DNA of 64,000 nucleotides from Candidatus Gastranaerophilales bacterium (GCA_944326525.1 CALVEG010000008.1:1-64000), one strand, 5' to 3'. Counted from the first letter of the stretch, positions 42,473 through 51,822 are shown. Notes: a model not told the origin generated them from the letters alone. Made by a program: numbers and translations.

Positions 42473-44334
42473 TGGAGAAAACGACATTGAATATAAATAT
42501 ACTTGAAGAACAAAAAAAAGCACAAGATAACATAAAAACACAAGGATTAAGAGTGCTAGTCTGTGCGGGAACAGGTTGTGTTGCAAACGGCTCCTTAAAA
42601 GTAATTGAAAAATTCAAAGAACTTGGGGCAGATGTTTCAGTTCTAACTGATTACGATAAAATGACAATCGTACCGACCGGTTGCCACGGATTTTGTGAAC
42701 AAGGTGTTTTGGTTGTAATCCCTGACAAACACGTAACTTATGTAAAAGTAAAAGAGAAAGATGTTGAAGAAATCTACGAAAGCCATATCAAAAATGATAA
42801 ACCCGTAGAAAGACTTCTATATGTTGATCCCAAAACACATCAACACGTTCAAGATGATGAGCACATAAACTTTTATGCAAAACAAACCAGAACAGCTCTT
42901 GCAAACTGCGGAAACATAAACGCAGAATCAATAGATGAAGCAATTGCCGTAAGAGGTTATGAAGCTTTAGCAAAAGTTTTGGAAGAAAATAACCCGGAAG
43001 CTGTTATTGAAACAATAGAAAAATCTGGCTTAAGAGGCAGAGGCGGCGGCGGATTTCCAACAGGCAGAAAATGGAGATTTACGGCAGCAAACAGAGGCGG
43101 AAAATCTTACGTAGTATGTAACGGAGACGAAGGTGACCCAGGTGCATTTATGGACAGATCCGTAATGGAAGGTGATCCTCACAAACTTCTTGAAGGTATA
43201 GCTATCGCAGCATTTGCAATAGGTGCAGATGAAGCCTATATCTATGTTCGTGCTGAATACCCGCTTGCAATAAAACGTTTAAGAAAAGCCATAGCAGATG
43301 CAGAAGAAAGAAACTTCTTAGGCAAAAATATCATGGGAAGTAACTTCTCGCTCGAAATTCATATTAAAGAAGGCGCCGGAGCTTTTGTTTGCGGTGAAGA
43401 AACCGCACTTATAGCATCAATCGAAGGTGAAAGAGGAATGCCAAGACCTAAACCGCCATTTCCGGCAAACAAAGGTTTATTTGGCAGACCAACCCTGATT
43501 AATAACGTCGAAACTTTAGCAAATGTACCTGTAATATTGCTAAAAGGAGCAGACTGGTTCTCACAAATGGGAACAGAAACTTCAAAAGGGACAAAAACAT
43601 TTGCACTCACAGGCGAAGTAAACAACACAGGGCTTATCGAAGTTCCAATGGGAACAACGCTAAGAGAAATCGTATTTGATATCGGCGGCGGAATGAGAGA
43701 CGGAAAGAAATTTAAAGCCGTACAAATCGGAGGACCTTCAGGCGGATGCTTAACTGAAGAACACCTAGACATCCCAATGGATTACGATAACTTGATTAAA
43801 GCAGGAGCAATGGTAGGCTCTGGCGGTTTGGTTGTAATGAGCGACAAAACCTGCATCGTTGAAGTTGCAAGATTTTTTATGAACTTTACCCAGAACGAAA
43901 GCTGCGGAAAGTGCGTTCCATGTCGTGAAGGTACTAAAAATATGCTTAAAATTCTGGAAAAGATCGTAGCTGGTAAAGGCGAAATGAAAGATCTTGATAC
44001 ATTGGAAGAATTAGCACACGCAGTTAAAGACGGTTCACTTTGCGGACTAGGAAAAACTGCACCAAACCCGGTTCTTTCGACATTAAAATATTTCAGAGAT
44101 GAATACATAGCGCATATTAAGGACAAAAAATGTCCGGCAGGGGTTTGTACGGCAATGAAAAAAGTCGTGATAAACGAAGAATTGTGCAAAGGCTGTACAA
44201 AATGTGCAAGAATATGCCCTGTTGGTGCAATTTCAGGAACTGTAAAACAGCCTCACCATATTGATCAATCAAAATGTATCAAGTGTGAAGCCTGCTTTGC
44301 AAGCTGTCCATTCAGAGCAATCGTTCTGGAATAA
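42472..44334 (+). CDS. hydB: NADH-binding flavoprotein subunit, NuoF-like (HydB/HndC)
   Basis: A 620-residue flavin/NADH subunit with three parts: an N-terminal thioredoxin-like [2Fe-2S] domain (GTGCVANGSLK near 33), the NuoF core with GLRGRGGGGFPTGRKW near 186-201 for FMN/NADH and ESCGKCVPCREGTKNM near 475-490 for a [4Fe-4S] cluster, and a C-terminal 2[4Fe-4S] ferredoxin (CKGCTKCARICPVG and CIKCEACFASCP). The layout is that of electron-bifurcating hydrogenases, which couple NADH and reduced ferredoxin to H2. Confidence 0.94.
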   Translation: MEKTTLNINILEEQKKAQDNIKTQGLRVLVCAGTGCVANGSLKVIEKFKELGADVSVLTDYDKMTIVPTGCHGFCEQGVLVVIPDKHVTYVKVKEKDVEEIYESHIKNDKPVERLLYVDPKTHQHVQDDEHINFYAKQTRTALANCGNINAESIDEAIAVRGYEALAKVLEENNPEAVIETIEKSGLRGRGGGGFPTGRKWRFTAANRGGKSYVVCNGDEGDPGAFMDRSVMEGDPHKLLEGIAIAAFAIGADEAYIYVRAEYPLAIKRLRKAIADAEERNFLGKNIMGSNFSLEIHIKEGAGAFVCGEETALIASIEGERGMPRPKPPFPANKGLFGRPTLINNVETLANVPVILLKGADWFSQMGTETSKGTKTFALTGEVNNTGLIEVPMGTTLREIVFDIGGGMRDGKKFKAVQIGGPSGGCLTEEHLDIPMDYDNLIKAGAMVGSGGLVVMSDKTCIVEVARFFMNFTQNESCGKCVPCREGTKNMLKILEKIVAGKGEMKDLDTLEELAHAVKDGSLCGLGKTAPNPVLSTLKYFRDEYIAHIKDKKCPAGVCTAMKKVVINEELCKGCTKCARICPVGAISGTVKQPHHIDQSKCIKCEACFASCPFRAIVLE

Positions 44335-44376
44335 TAGAATAAAAATAGGCAAAATAAATAATAAGGAAATAAAATT

Positions 44377-46128
44377 ATGACAGATAAAAAAACGTTATTT
44401 ATAGACGGCAGGGAAGTTGAATTCACCGATGAACCAAACCTTCTTGAAGTAATAAGAAAAGCAGGTATGAATGTACCGACTTTTTGTTACCGTCCGGACT
44501 TAACCTCATTTGGAGCCTGCCGTATGTGTGTTGTAGAAATAGAAGGCAGAGGGATTCAATCATCCTGTACAATGCCTCCGGAAGCAGGATTAAAAATTCA
44601 TCTTAATACGGAAAGAACAAGACGAATAAGAAAAACTGTACTAGAACTACTTCTTGCAAACCATGATAAAGAATGCTTAACCTGTGACAAATCAGGGAAT
44701 TGTGAGCTTCAGAAATATTCAGAAGAATATGGGATTAAACGAATTCGTTATCCAGAAAAACAAATTGAAGATTATCTTCCAATAGATGACAGTTCTCCGT
44801 CCCTTGTAAGAGATCCGAACAAATGTATTTTGTGCGGCGCATGTGTAAGAGCTTGCTCAGAATTTCAAGGTCACGCAGTTCTCGGCTTTGCAAATAGAGG
44901 ATCAAAAACAGTTGTTCAGCCAATGAACGGAAGACCACTGGGACAAGTTGATTGCGTAAATTGCGGACAATGTGCTGCAGTTTGCCCGACAGGCGCTTTA
45001 ACAATTAAATCAGATGTAGAAAATGTTTGGAAAGAAATTACAAATCCAAATAAAAAAATTGCAGTTCAAATGGCACCTGCAACTCGTGTTGCAATCGGTG
45101 AAATGTTCGGACTTGAACCGGGTGAAAATTCTATCAAAAAAATGAACGAAGCCTTAAGAAGAATAGGTTTTGACTTAATTTTTGACACGAATTTCTCTGC
45201 AGATTTAACAATAATGGAAGAAGCAACTGAATTTTTAGAAAGACTAAAATCAGGTAAAAATCTTCCACTATTCACATCTTGCTGTCCAGCGTGGGTTAAG
45301 TATCTTGAAGATCAGCATCCAGATATGCTTTCACACCTTTCAAGCTGCAAATCTCCGATGTCAATGTTATCACCTGTTCTTGTAGAACTTGTTCCGAAAC
45401 ACTTCAACATTGAAAGAGAAAATCTTGTAGTTGTAGCGATTATGCCTTGCACCGCAAAGAAATATGAATGCAAACGTTCAGAACTATCACACGACGGTCG
45501 CCCTGATACTGATTATGTATTAACAACTCAAGAGCTTGGCAGAATGATAAGAGAAGCTGGAATTGACTTTTCCGCTCTGAAAGGTGAAGATGCTGACAGC
45601 CCGTTTGGCGAATACACAGGTGCAGGAACAATTTTTGGCGCATCCGGCGGAGTTGCAGAAGCTGCAGTTAGAACAGCATACGAATTTGCGACAGGCGAAC
45701 AGCTTAACGATGTTAATATCAAGCAGATGAGAGGTACAACTAACAGAAGCCGCGATATTGAATTAGATCTTAAAGGCACAAAACTTGTTGTAAGAGTTGT
45801 TTCAACCCTAAAAGAAGCAGAAAAATCAATACAAGAAATAAAAGAAGGCAAAGCACAATTCCAAATGCTTGAAGTAATGGCATGTCCAGGCGGATGTATT
45901 AACGGAGGCGGCCAGCCACGAAGCTGTGATAACAGTAAAATAAAGCAAGAACGTGCAGAAGGGTTATATAAAGAAGACAGCGAATTACCTATTAGAAAAT
46001 CACATATGAACCCATCAATACAGAAGCTTTATCAGGAATATTTGGAACACCCGAATTCCCATAAAGCTCACGAAATATTGCATACTGTATACTCAGACAG
46101 ATTCGCAGGTTCATATAAGGATATTTAA
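44377..46128 (+). CDS. hydA: [FeFe]-hydrogenase catalytic subunit (HydA/HndD)
   Basis: A 583-residue enzyme that makes or oxidises H2. The N-terminus has a [2Fe-2S] ferredoxin (FCYRPDLTSFGACRMCVVE), a His-Cys3 [4Fe-4S] motif (HDKECLTCDKSGNCEL) and a 2[4Fe-4S] unit (CILCGACVRAC, CVNCGQCAAVCP). H-cluster motifs follow: L1 TSCCPAW (300-306), L2 MPCTAKKYE (356-364) and L3 MACPGGCINGGGQP (501-514). The small-subunit tail ends in YSDRF. L1 has Ala where most members have Gly. Maturases HydEFG are not in this window. AAGGA precedes the ATG. Confidence 0.95.
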   Translation: MTDKKTLFIDGREVEFTDEPNLLEVIRKAGMNVPTFCYRPDLTSFGACRMCVVEIEGRGIQSSCTMPPEAGLKIHLNTERTRRIRKTVLELLLANHDKECLTCDKSGNCELQKYSEEYGIKRIRYPEKQIEDYLPIDDSSPSLVRDPNKCILCGACVRACSEFQGHAVLGFANRGSKTVVQPMNGRPLGQVDCVNCGQCAAVCPTGALTIKSDVENVWKEITNPNKKIAVQMAPATRVAIGEMFGLEPGENSIKKMNEALRRIGFDLIFDTNFSADLTIMEEATEFLERLKSGKNLPLFTSCCPAWVKYLEDQHPDMLSHLSSCKSPMSMLSPVLVELVPKHFNIERENLVVVAIMPCTAKKYECKRSELSHDGRPDTDYVLTTQELGRMIREAGIDFSALKGEDADSPFGEYTGAGTIFGASGGVAEAAVRTAYEFATGEQLNDVNIKQMRGTTNRSRDIELDLKGTKLVVRVVSTLKEAEKSIQEIKEGKAQFQMLEVMACPGGCINGGGQPRSCDNSKIKQERAEGLYKEDSELPIRKSHMNPSIQKLYQEYLEHPNSHKAHEILHTVYSDRFAGSYKDI

Positions 46129-46145
46129 ATACTTATTTATATTTA

Positions 46146-46175
46146 GAAAGCACCGGTTTAAAAACCGGTGCTTTC
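46146..46175 (+). terminator. Hairpin after hydA, no U-tract
   Basis: A near-perfect 14-base inverted repeat, GAAAGCACCGGTTT/AAACCGGTGCTTTC, 17 bases after the hydA stop. It lacks a following T run, so it may stabilise the 3' end or terminate weakly. A TATAAT at 46178-46183 directly after it may serve the next gene. Confidence 0.6.
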
Positions 46176-46239
46176 GGGTATAATAAAACTTGAATAAAAG
46201 GTAAAACGTCTGGAATAAAAAAATAATCAAGGGAAAAAG

Positions 46240-46620
46240 ATGAACAACTTTATAAAAAGACATAAAATCATAATAGTTTTAACAGTATTATTGTTTTCAA
46301 TTATACCAATATCATCAAATGCAGCAACAAATAGCTATTCTAACGATCATATAAAATTAAAAAGTATGGCAAAACTTTATGTAAAAACCGTATTAGAAAG
46401 AGGAAGTAACGCTTCAAAACAAAAAATACTCCAAAGCATGATGGAAAAGGGCGCATCGAATTTTCAGTTAAAAGAATACACCCCAAACCCACAACGCGGA
46501 GAAATAAAAATTGATGGACAAATGGTAGATAGCAAAAACAAAAGCTGCGTTATTATAAAATATAAATACAACGGTAATGATTACGAAACCGGAGCTTGCA
46601 AATCGCCTTTTGAAAAATAG
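46240..46620 (+). CDS. Small secreted protein of unknown function
   Basis: A 126-residue protein with a clear Sec signal peptide: basic KRHK, hydrophobic IIIVLTVLLFSIIPI, then SSNAAT with likely cleavage after NAA (about residue 29). The mature part is a small basic domain with two Cys (KNKSCVIIK and TGACKSPF), which could form a disulphide. No family is recognised. AAGGGA precedes the ATG. It is followed by the TpsB gene, so a periplasmic or surface role is plausible. Confidence 0.7.
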   Translation: MNNFIKRHKIIIVLTVLLFSIIPISSNAATNSYSNDHIKLKSMAKLYVKTVLERGSNASKQKILQSMMEKGASNFQLKEYTPNPQRGEIKIDGQMVDSKNKSCVIIKYKYNGNDYETGACKSPFEK

Positions 46621-46928
46621 TCAATATAAAAATTTATATCAAGAATTTAATTATAATTTTTCTTTTTTGCCCCTATATAAAGGTAAGGCCTTGTTTTATC
46701 TACACATAATGAACGATTTTCAAAAAAAGTTCTAGGCTTGCTGTGTGAACTTTATTTAAGTTGCTTTACTTTAATCTTAAGATACTATATAATACTAGAA
46801 GCATCTAAAATAATTTATAGAAATATTAATTTTTGTAAATTTTTTAGCAAAAAAATAACACCACAGGTTTTAAACTAAGTATTAGGGTAAAGCTACCTAT
46901 TGAATAATCGATAATTTAATAAAGGTGA
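46621..46928 (+). other. Leader region of the TpsB gene
   Basis: No reading frame of note. A likely promoter (TTTACT, 17 bases, TATAAT at 46765-46793) leaves about 130 bases of AT-rich leader before the TpsB start, unusually long for this genome. Confidence 0.5.
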
Positions 46929-46931
46929 ATG

Positions 46932-48878
46932 ATGGAAAAGATAAAATTTAACAGGCAGGTATTAAAAGCAATTATAGGGCTATCTGCTGTTTGTGCAATT
47001 ACTGTACCAACGTCATTGAATTCGGCACAGGCTGCTGATCCTGTACTTCCGATTTCAATTCAGCAAATGATGATGGAAGGTGGAGCAGCTGGAAGTGTTA
47101 AGCACGACACTGATATGCTTCGTTACAAACGCGATGAAAAATCAATAACAGATGATTATAAACAATACACCCAAGAAAGAAATTTTGAAGGTAATGGCGG
47201 AGGCCAAATTATTCAAAATAATACAAGTGCTCCAGATTACAGCTATATGCAAGGGCAAGTTCAGGATATTGACACAAATGGTGTGTTTATAAATTCTGTA
47301 GATGTAGCACCTTCTGAAATTTTAACAAAAGAAGAAATTAATTCTATTGTTCAACCAATAGTAGGTCGCAATGTATTTATAAGCGATATTCAAAAAGTTA
47401 TTGATCAATTAAACAATTTATATGCACAAAAAGGTTTTGTAACAGCAAAAGCCTTTTTACCAGAACAAACTGTACAAAACGGCAATATTCACATCGAACT
47501 TATCGAAAGTAAAGTCGGAAATATCTCCGTAGAACAGAATAAATGGACTAGAACAAAATATATTACTGACCGTATTGAACAACAACCAGGTCAGCTTTTT
47601 GATATTGTAGAATTAGAACAAGATATTCTTGATTTTAACAGATATAATGAAGGTGTAAACCTTACTGCTAACTTAACAGCAGGTACAACACCAGGGACAA
47701 CAGATATTGCAATCAAAGCAAATGAAAATTTCCCATTCCATGTTGTAGGTATAATGGATAACGCAGGTCGTTATCAAACCGGACATTTAAGAGGCGGTGC
47801 AATGATTTATGCGGACAGCTTGTTCCATAACAGAGACCGTTTATCTCTTGGTTCATACTTCTCAGGTGGCGCAATAAGCCCATTTGCTGATTATAACTTC
47901 CCTGTAAACAAAAAGGACGGACGTGTTGGTTTTATGTACGCGTCAACATTTGCTAAAATTAAATGGGGTCCTTTGACAGATCTTGATTTGAAATCTAAAT
48001 CATACATATATTCATTGTACTATTCACAACCGCTTGTTAGAAAACCAGGCTTTGAGTTGAAAAGTTACTTAGCCGGCAACTACAAGAGAGCAAGAACCAG
48101 TATATTTGATGACTTAATTGATTTAGGTGTAGATGAAATCACCAGTGTAGATTTGGCATTAAACTTAAGAAAAGATACCAAATATGGTATCTGGTATGCA
48201 AATCAGGGTGTATCTATGGCATTTCCTATATTTGACAGCCAATCAAGCTACGTTAAAATTAATGGTAGTGCAGTTAGATTACACGACTTCTCACACGGCG
48301 TAATCGGTCAATTAAGAGGTAACTACCAAGTTATACCAAATGATAAACACATTCCTTACCTTGACCAATTCCAGGTTGGTGGTTTAGCAACAGTCAGAGG
48401 CTATTCAGAAGGTATTTTGATGGGTAAAAATGGTTATTACTTAAGCGGTGAATTGATGTTCCCATTATTACCAAGAGAAATAACAAGCCCAAGATCAGGA
48501 GAAAAAGTTCCATTCATCGGAAAATATGTTAAAGGTGCAGTATTTGCAGATCACGCAGGCGTATTTCCAACACACAGAGAAGATTATTATGATGGAAGTT
48601 ACTTCTTAGCATCAGTCGGTATGGGTTTAAGAGTACAGTTGCCGGGTGACTTAAGCGCCAGATTATATTGGGGCTATCCGCTCATCAACAACGCATATGA
48701 AACAGACAGAAAATATGGAAGATTCCACTTTGAACTTACTTTGGAACCGAACCTTGATGCATTGTTGAGAAGCAGAAGCACAGCACCTCAAAGAGTCGAA
48801 AAACATGTTGAAGCTGATTACGTAAACAACTACGATGATGTAAGACATTATGACTACTTCAATGACGGTTCGTTGTAA
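46932..48878 (+). CDS. Outer-membrane TpsB-type transporter (ShlB/FhaC family, POTRA plus barrel)
   Basis: A 648-residue outer-membrane protein of two-partner secretion. A signal peptide ends at AQA|AD near 34. A linker is followed by a POTRA domain (about 110-195; PSEILTKEEINSIVQPIVG, NGNIHIELIESKVG) and a beta-barrel with the loop-6 motif VRGYSEG near 486. The barrel seems to close at FHFELTLEPN, after which a 40-residue hydrophilic tail rich in Tyr, Asp and Arg remains, atypical for the family. No TpsA partner with a haemagglutinin domain is adjacent. The ATG at 46932 suits AAAGG better than 46929. Alternatively it may insert or export a different substrate. Confidence 0.88.
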   Translation: MEKIKFNRQVLKAIIGLSAVCAITVPTSLNSAQAADPVLPISIQQMMMEGGAAGSVKHDTDMLRYKRDEKSITDDYKQYTQERNFEGNGGGQIIQNNTSAPDYSYMQGQVQDIDTNGVFINSVDVAPSEILTKEEINSIVQPIVGRNVFISDIQKVIDQLNNLYAQKGFVTAKAFLPEQTVQNGNIHIELIESKVGNISVEQNKWTRTKYITDRIEQQPGQLFDIVELEQDILDFNRYNEGVNLTANLTAGTTPGTTDIAIKANENFPFHVVGIMDNAGRYQTGHLRGGAMIYADSLFHNRDRLSLGSYFSGGAISPFADYNFPVNKKDGRVGFMYASTFAKIKWGPLTDLDLKSKSYIYSLYYSQPLVRKPGFELKSYLAGNYKRARTSIFDDLIDLGVDEITSVDLALNLRKDTKYGIWYANQGVSMAFPIFDSQSSYVKINGSAVRLHDFSHGVIGQLRGNYQVIPNDKHIPYLDQFQVGGLATVRGYSEGILMGKNGYYLSGELMFPLLPREITSPRSGEKVPFIGKYVKGAVFADHAGVFPTHREDYYDGSYFLASVGMGLRVQLPGDLSARLYWGYPLINNAYETDRKYGRFHFELTLEPNLDALLRSRSTAPQRVEKHVEADYVNNYDDVRHYDYFNDGSL

Positions 48879-48920
48879 TACAAAATCTAAAGTAAAATAA
48901 AAACTTGAATAAAAAAAATT

Positions 48921-48956
48921 ATGCGGTAACTTTATAGATGAAGTTACCGCATTTTA
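48921..48956 (+). terminator. Terminator-like hairpin between tpsB and bioD
   Basis: Stem ATGCGGTAACTT/AAGTTACCGCAT with an 8-base loop, followed by TTTTAT just before the bioD ribosome site. Confidence 0.65.
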
Positions 48957-48972
48957 TATGAGGAGGAGAAAA

Positions 48973-49656
48973 ATGAGCAAGGGAATTTTTATAACAGCAA
49001 CAGGCACAGATGTCGGTAAAACTTATATTTCAGGTTTAATCGTAAAATGTATGCGAGAAGCTGGATTGAATTGCGGATATTATAAACCTGCTCTAAGTGG
49101 AGCTGAAATTAATAAAGAAGGAAAGATTATCCCTGGCGATGTAGATTACGTTTTAAAAACAGCAGGGATTAATGAGGCTCCTGAAAATTTTGTTTCGTAT
49201 ATTTTCAAACCTGCAGTATCTCCTCATCTTGCTGCTGAAATTGAAAATAATCCGATAAAACTAGATAAAATAAAATCTGATTATAACAGGATTAAGGATA
49301 GATTCGACTATATTTTGGTCGAAGGAGCAGGCGGGATTGTCTGCCCGTTTAATCAAAGTGAAAACTTAATGCTGCCAGATGTTATAAAAGCTTTAGGACT
49401 TGATATTATAATTGTTGCATCAGCTGAATTGGGTGGTATAAATTCTGCAGTTTTGACTGTAGAGTACGCCCAAAAACATGGAATAAATGTTAAAGGAATT
49501 ATTTTAAACAAATATGACGAAACCAGCCTAATGCAGCGTGACAATAAAAAACAAATAGAAGCTATTACAGGTATTAAAGTACTTACGACTGTAAAAGAAA
49601 ATGACATAAACATAGATTTAAAAGAAATTCAGCCGCTATTTAAAGAGTTGAACTAA
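48973..49656 (+). CDS. bioD: Dethiobiotin synthetase
   Basis: ATP-dependent carboxylation of DAPA to dethiobiotin. The 227-residue P-loop protein has FITATGTDVGKTYISG (5-20), YYKPALSG near 36, GDVDYV, the VEGAGGIVCP loop near 117 and ILNKYDE. The ATG at 48973 follows AGGAGGAG; an in-frame ATG at 48958 would place that sequence inside the gene. bioA follows after 11 bases. bioB and bioF are not in the window. Confidence 0.93.
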   Translation: MSKGIFITATGTDVGKTYISGLIVKCMREAGLNCGYYKPALSGAEINKEGKIIPGDVDYVLKTAGINEAPENFVSYIFKPAVSPHLAAEIENNPIKLDKIKSDYNRIKDRFDYILVEGAGGIVCPFNQSENLMLPDVIKALGLDIIIVASAELGGINSAVLTVEYAQKHGINVKGIILNKYDETSLMQRDNKKQIEAITGIKVLTTVKENDINIDLKEIQPLFKELN

Positions 49657-49667
49657 AGGGGAAAATT

Positions 49668-51014
49668 ATGAATGAATTAGCAGAAAAAGATTTGAAATAT
49701 ATATGGCATCCTTGTTCACAAATGAAGGATTACGAAACCCTATCACCGATAGTAATAGAAAAAGGCGAAGGGATTTATCTATACGACACTGAAGGAAAAC
49801 GTTATGTAGACGTAATTAGTTCCTGGTGGTGTAATCTGCTTGGACACTGCAACCCGAAAATTAATGAGGCGGTAAAAAAACAAATAGATAATTTGGAGCA
49901 CGTAATTTTTGCTAATTTTTCACACAAACCGGCAATAACACTTTGTGAAAGATTGTCTAAAATTTTACCTAAGGGTTTGTGTAAATTTAATTTTACAGAC
50001 AACGGCTCTTCTGCAATAGAAGCGGCAATGAAAGTAAGTTTTCAATACCACACACAAACAGGAAATCCACAAAAAACAAGATTTATGGCATTGACAGACG
50101 CCTACCATGGAGAAACAATAGGAGCATTATCAGTTGGTGACTGCGATCTTTACACAAAGTTATACAAGCCGATTTTAATGGATATTATAAGAATAAAAGG
50201 TCCTGACTGTTATCGTTGTCCTTATGGAAAAACAAGAGAGAATTGTTGCTGCGAATGTTTTGAAGATGCAGAAAAACAGTTTGAAAAATACGGTTCAGAA
50301 ACTGCAGCAATTCTTGTTGAACCTCTCTTACAAGGTTCAGCCGGAATGAAAATTTATCCGCCGCTGTATTTGAAAAAATTAAGAGAAATTTGTGATAAGT
50401 ATAACGTTCACCTGCTTGCAGATGAAATCGCAACAGGATTTGGCAGAACAGGTAAAATGTTCGCCTTTGACCATGCTGGAGTATCGCCAGATATTATGTG
50501 TTTATCTAAAGGGCTTACAGGAGGCTATATGCCTTGCGCCATGTTTGTGACAACAGACAATATATATAACGCATTTTACGCAGATTATGGAACAGGAAAA
50601 GCGTTTATGCACTCCCACACCTATAGCGGAAACCCTCTTGCGTGTTCCGCTGCTAACGCAGTCCTTGATATTCTTGAAGACGGAAGTGTCTTAAAGCAGG
50701 CTCAAGAAAATGCAATTTATTTTAATAAAATTATAAAAGAAAAATTCCTTCCGCATAAAAATGTAGGAGAAGTTCGCTCAATCGGGCTTATCAACGCAAT
50801 AGAGCTTGTAAAAGATAAAACAACCAAAGAACCGCTTGATGGAAAACTTCGCACAGGCTATCAAATTTACAAAAAAGCCCTGAAAAAAGGCGTAATACTC
50901 CGTCCGCTCGGCGACATAATTTATTTTAATCCGCCTCTTGTTATTGAAAAAAAAGATATGGATTTTGTAACAGATGTTGCACTTGAATGCCTGAAAGAAA
51001 TCTTACCCGAATAA
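49668..51014 (+). CDS. bioA: Adenosylmethionine-8-amino-7-oxononanoate transaminase
   Basis: PLP enzyme that makes DAPA from KAPA with SAM as amino donor. The 448-residue class III aminotransferase shows WWCNLLGHCNPKI near residue 52, DNGSSAIEAAMK near 107, DAYHGETIGALSVGD near 146, LLADEIATGFGRTGKMFAFDHAG near 246-268 and LSKGLTGGYMP near 276 with the PLP Lys. A Cys-rich insert (CYRCPYG, CCCECF near 183-199) is a variant seen in some anaerobes' BioA and might bind metal. GGGGA precedes the ATG. Confidence 0.94.
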   Translation: MNELAEKDLKYIWHPCSQMKDYETLSPIVIEKGEGIYLYDTEGKRYVDVISSWWCNLLGHCNPKINEAVKKQIDNLEHVIFANFSHKPAITLCERLSKILPKGLCKFNFTDNGSSAIEAAMKVSFQYHTQTGNPQKTRFMALTDAYHGETIGALSVGDCDLYTKLYKPILMDIIRIKGPDCYRCPYGKTRENCCCECFEDAEKQFEKYGSETAAILVEPLLQGSAGMKIYPPLYLKKLREICDKYNVHLLADEIATGFGRTGKMFAFDHAGVSPDIMCLSKGLTGGYMPCAMFVTTDNIYNAFYADYGTGKAFMHSHTYSGNPLACSAANAVLDILEDGSVLKQAQENAIYFNKIIKEKFLPHKNVGEVRSIGLINAIELVKDKTTKEPLDGKLRTGYQIYKKALKKGVILRPLGDIIYFNPPLVIEKKDMDFVTDVALECLKEILPE

Positions 51015-51244
51015 AATCTCATATAAAATTTTGTACAACAATTTATCCAATACAATTTTTGGTATATCGCCTATTGCGTGCAAAAACGTGGTTTTGAGTT
51101 TTAATTTAAGACAGTAAACCTAATTACGTTAAAAAATTAACGTAATTTATACACTTATCCTAAAATAAACTCACTTAAACGGCGACTAAAAATTTTTAAA
51201 AGAAACTTTTATCCACACACAACGTCTGTTAAATTGTAAAGAGT

Positions 51245-51340
51245 TTAACCTTCTGTCGTCAATTCTTCCCAGATGCTAGGAACTACAATTAACGCAGTGT
51301 AAACGATGAACCCGAATAGAATTAAATTGATAGCTTCCAT
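51245..51340 (-). CDS. Single-helix membrane peptide, 31 residues
   Basis: The ATG at 51340 with a fine ribosome site (TAGGAG, seven bases away) opens MEAINLILFGFIVYTALIV and ends VPSIWEELTTEG before TAA. The first 21 residues are a membrane helix, and the tail is acidic. TTACAT, 18 bases, TAATAT lies upstream as a possible promoter. Size and layout recall the small single-helix subunits of membrane complexes, but no known one matches. It is the only gene in the 51015-51451 gap; the rest of that gap (51015-51244) shows nothing else. Confidence 0.6.
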   Translation of the reverse strand: MEAINLILFGFIVYTALIVVPSIWEELTTEG

Positions 51341-51451
51341 ATAAACTCTCCTATAGCTTACATGTATATTATGCCCATGCTGGTATTATATGTAACATAA
51401 TTTTACAAATTAAAATTAAAATTTTTGATAACATAAGAAGTGAGGAAAATA

Positions 51452-51757
51452 ATGAAAAAGAATCTAACAAAACTTTTTAAAAATCTATGTTGTTCCGTAT
51501 GTAAAGAAGGATTTACTGAGGATTCATTCATCGTAAAACGTGATGAAGCGGGACTTTTGGTCGTAAATCTACAATGCCAAAATTGCGGCAAAAAATATGG
51601 TATAGCATTTTTAGGCTTTTCGAATATAAACATAAAAGACGAAGATCCTTTTGAAGTTATAGAAGGTCCTGATCCAATAAGCTATGATGATGTAATTGAT
51701 GCTCACCGATTTATTAAAAATCTTGATGAAAATTGGAATAAATACTTACCTAAATAA
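51452..51757 (+). CDS. Small zinc-ribbon-like protein
   Basis: A 101-residue protein with two Cys pairs, CCSVC near 13-17 and CQNCGKKYGIAF near 42-53, spaced as a zinc ribbon. The C-terminal half is acidic (DEDPFEVIEGPDPISYDD) and ends in a helix (AHRFIKNLDENWNKYL). Start at 51452 with GAGGA six bases upstream; a GTG at 51440 is less likely. Function unknown; it could be a nucleic-acid or protein adaptor. Confidence 0.7.
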   Translation: MKKNLTKLFKNLCCSVCKEGFTEDSFIVKRDEAGLLVVNLQCQNCGKKYGIAFLGFSNINIKDEDPFEVIEGPDPISYDDVIDAHRFIKNLDENWNKYLPK

Positions 51758-51802
51758 AATTTTTACGGGAACTTTTTACAAAAAAGTTCCCGAAATTTTA
51801 TT
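51753..51802. terminator. Bidirectional terminator
   Basis: Stem CGGGAACTTTTT/AAAAAGTTCCCG with loop ACA, flanked by A/T-rich arms that extend the pairing. It separates the zinc-ribbon gene from the convergent nucleoside transporter. Confidence 0.9.
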
Positions 51803-51822
51803 ATTAAAATCTTAAACAAAAC

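Noticed and set aside
43359-44189. Long minus-strand frames inside the hydrogenase genes
   Set aside because: They lie wholly opposite the well-defined NuoF-like gene and encode Ser/Pro/Leu-rich sequence typical of antisense frames.
51245-51340. Identification of the 31-residue peptide as a photosystem or cytochrome b6f small subunit
   Set aside because: Sequence does not match the small subunits I know, and no photosynthesis genes are present; only the general layout is similar.
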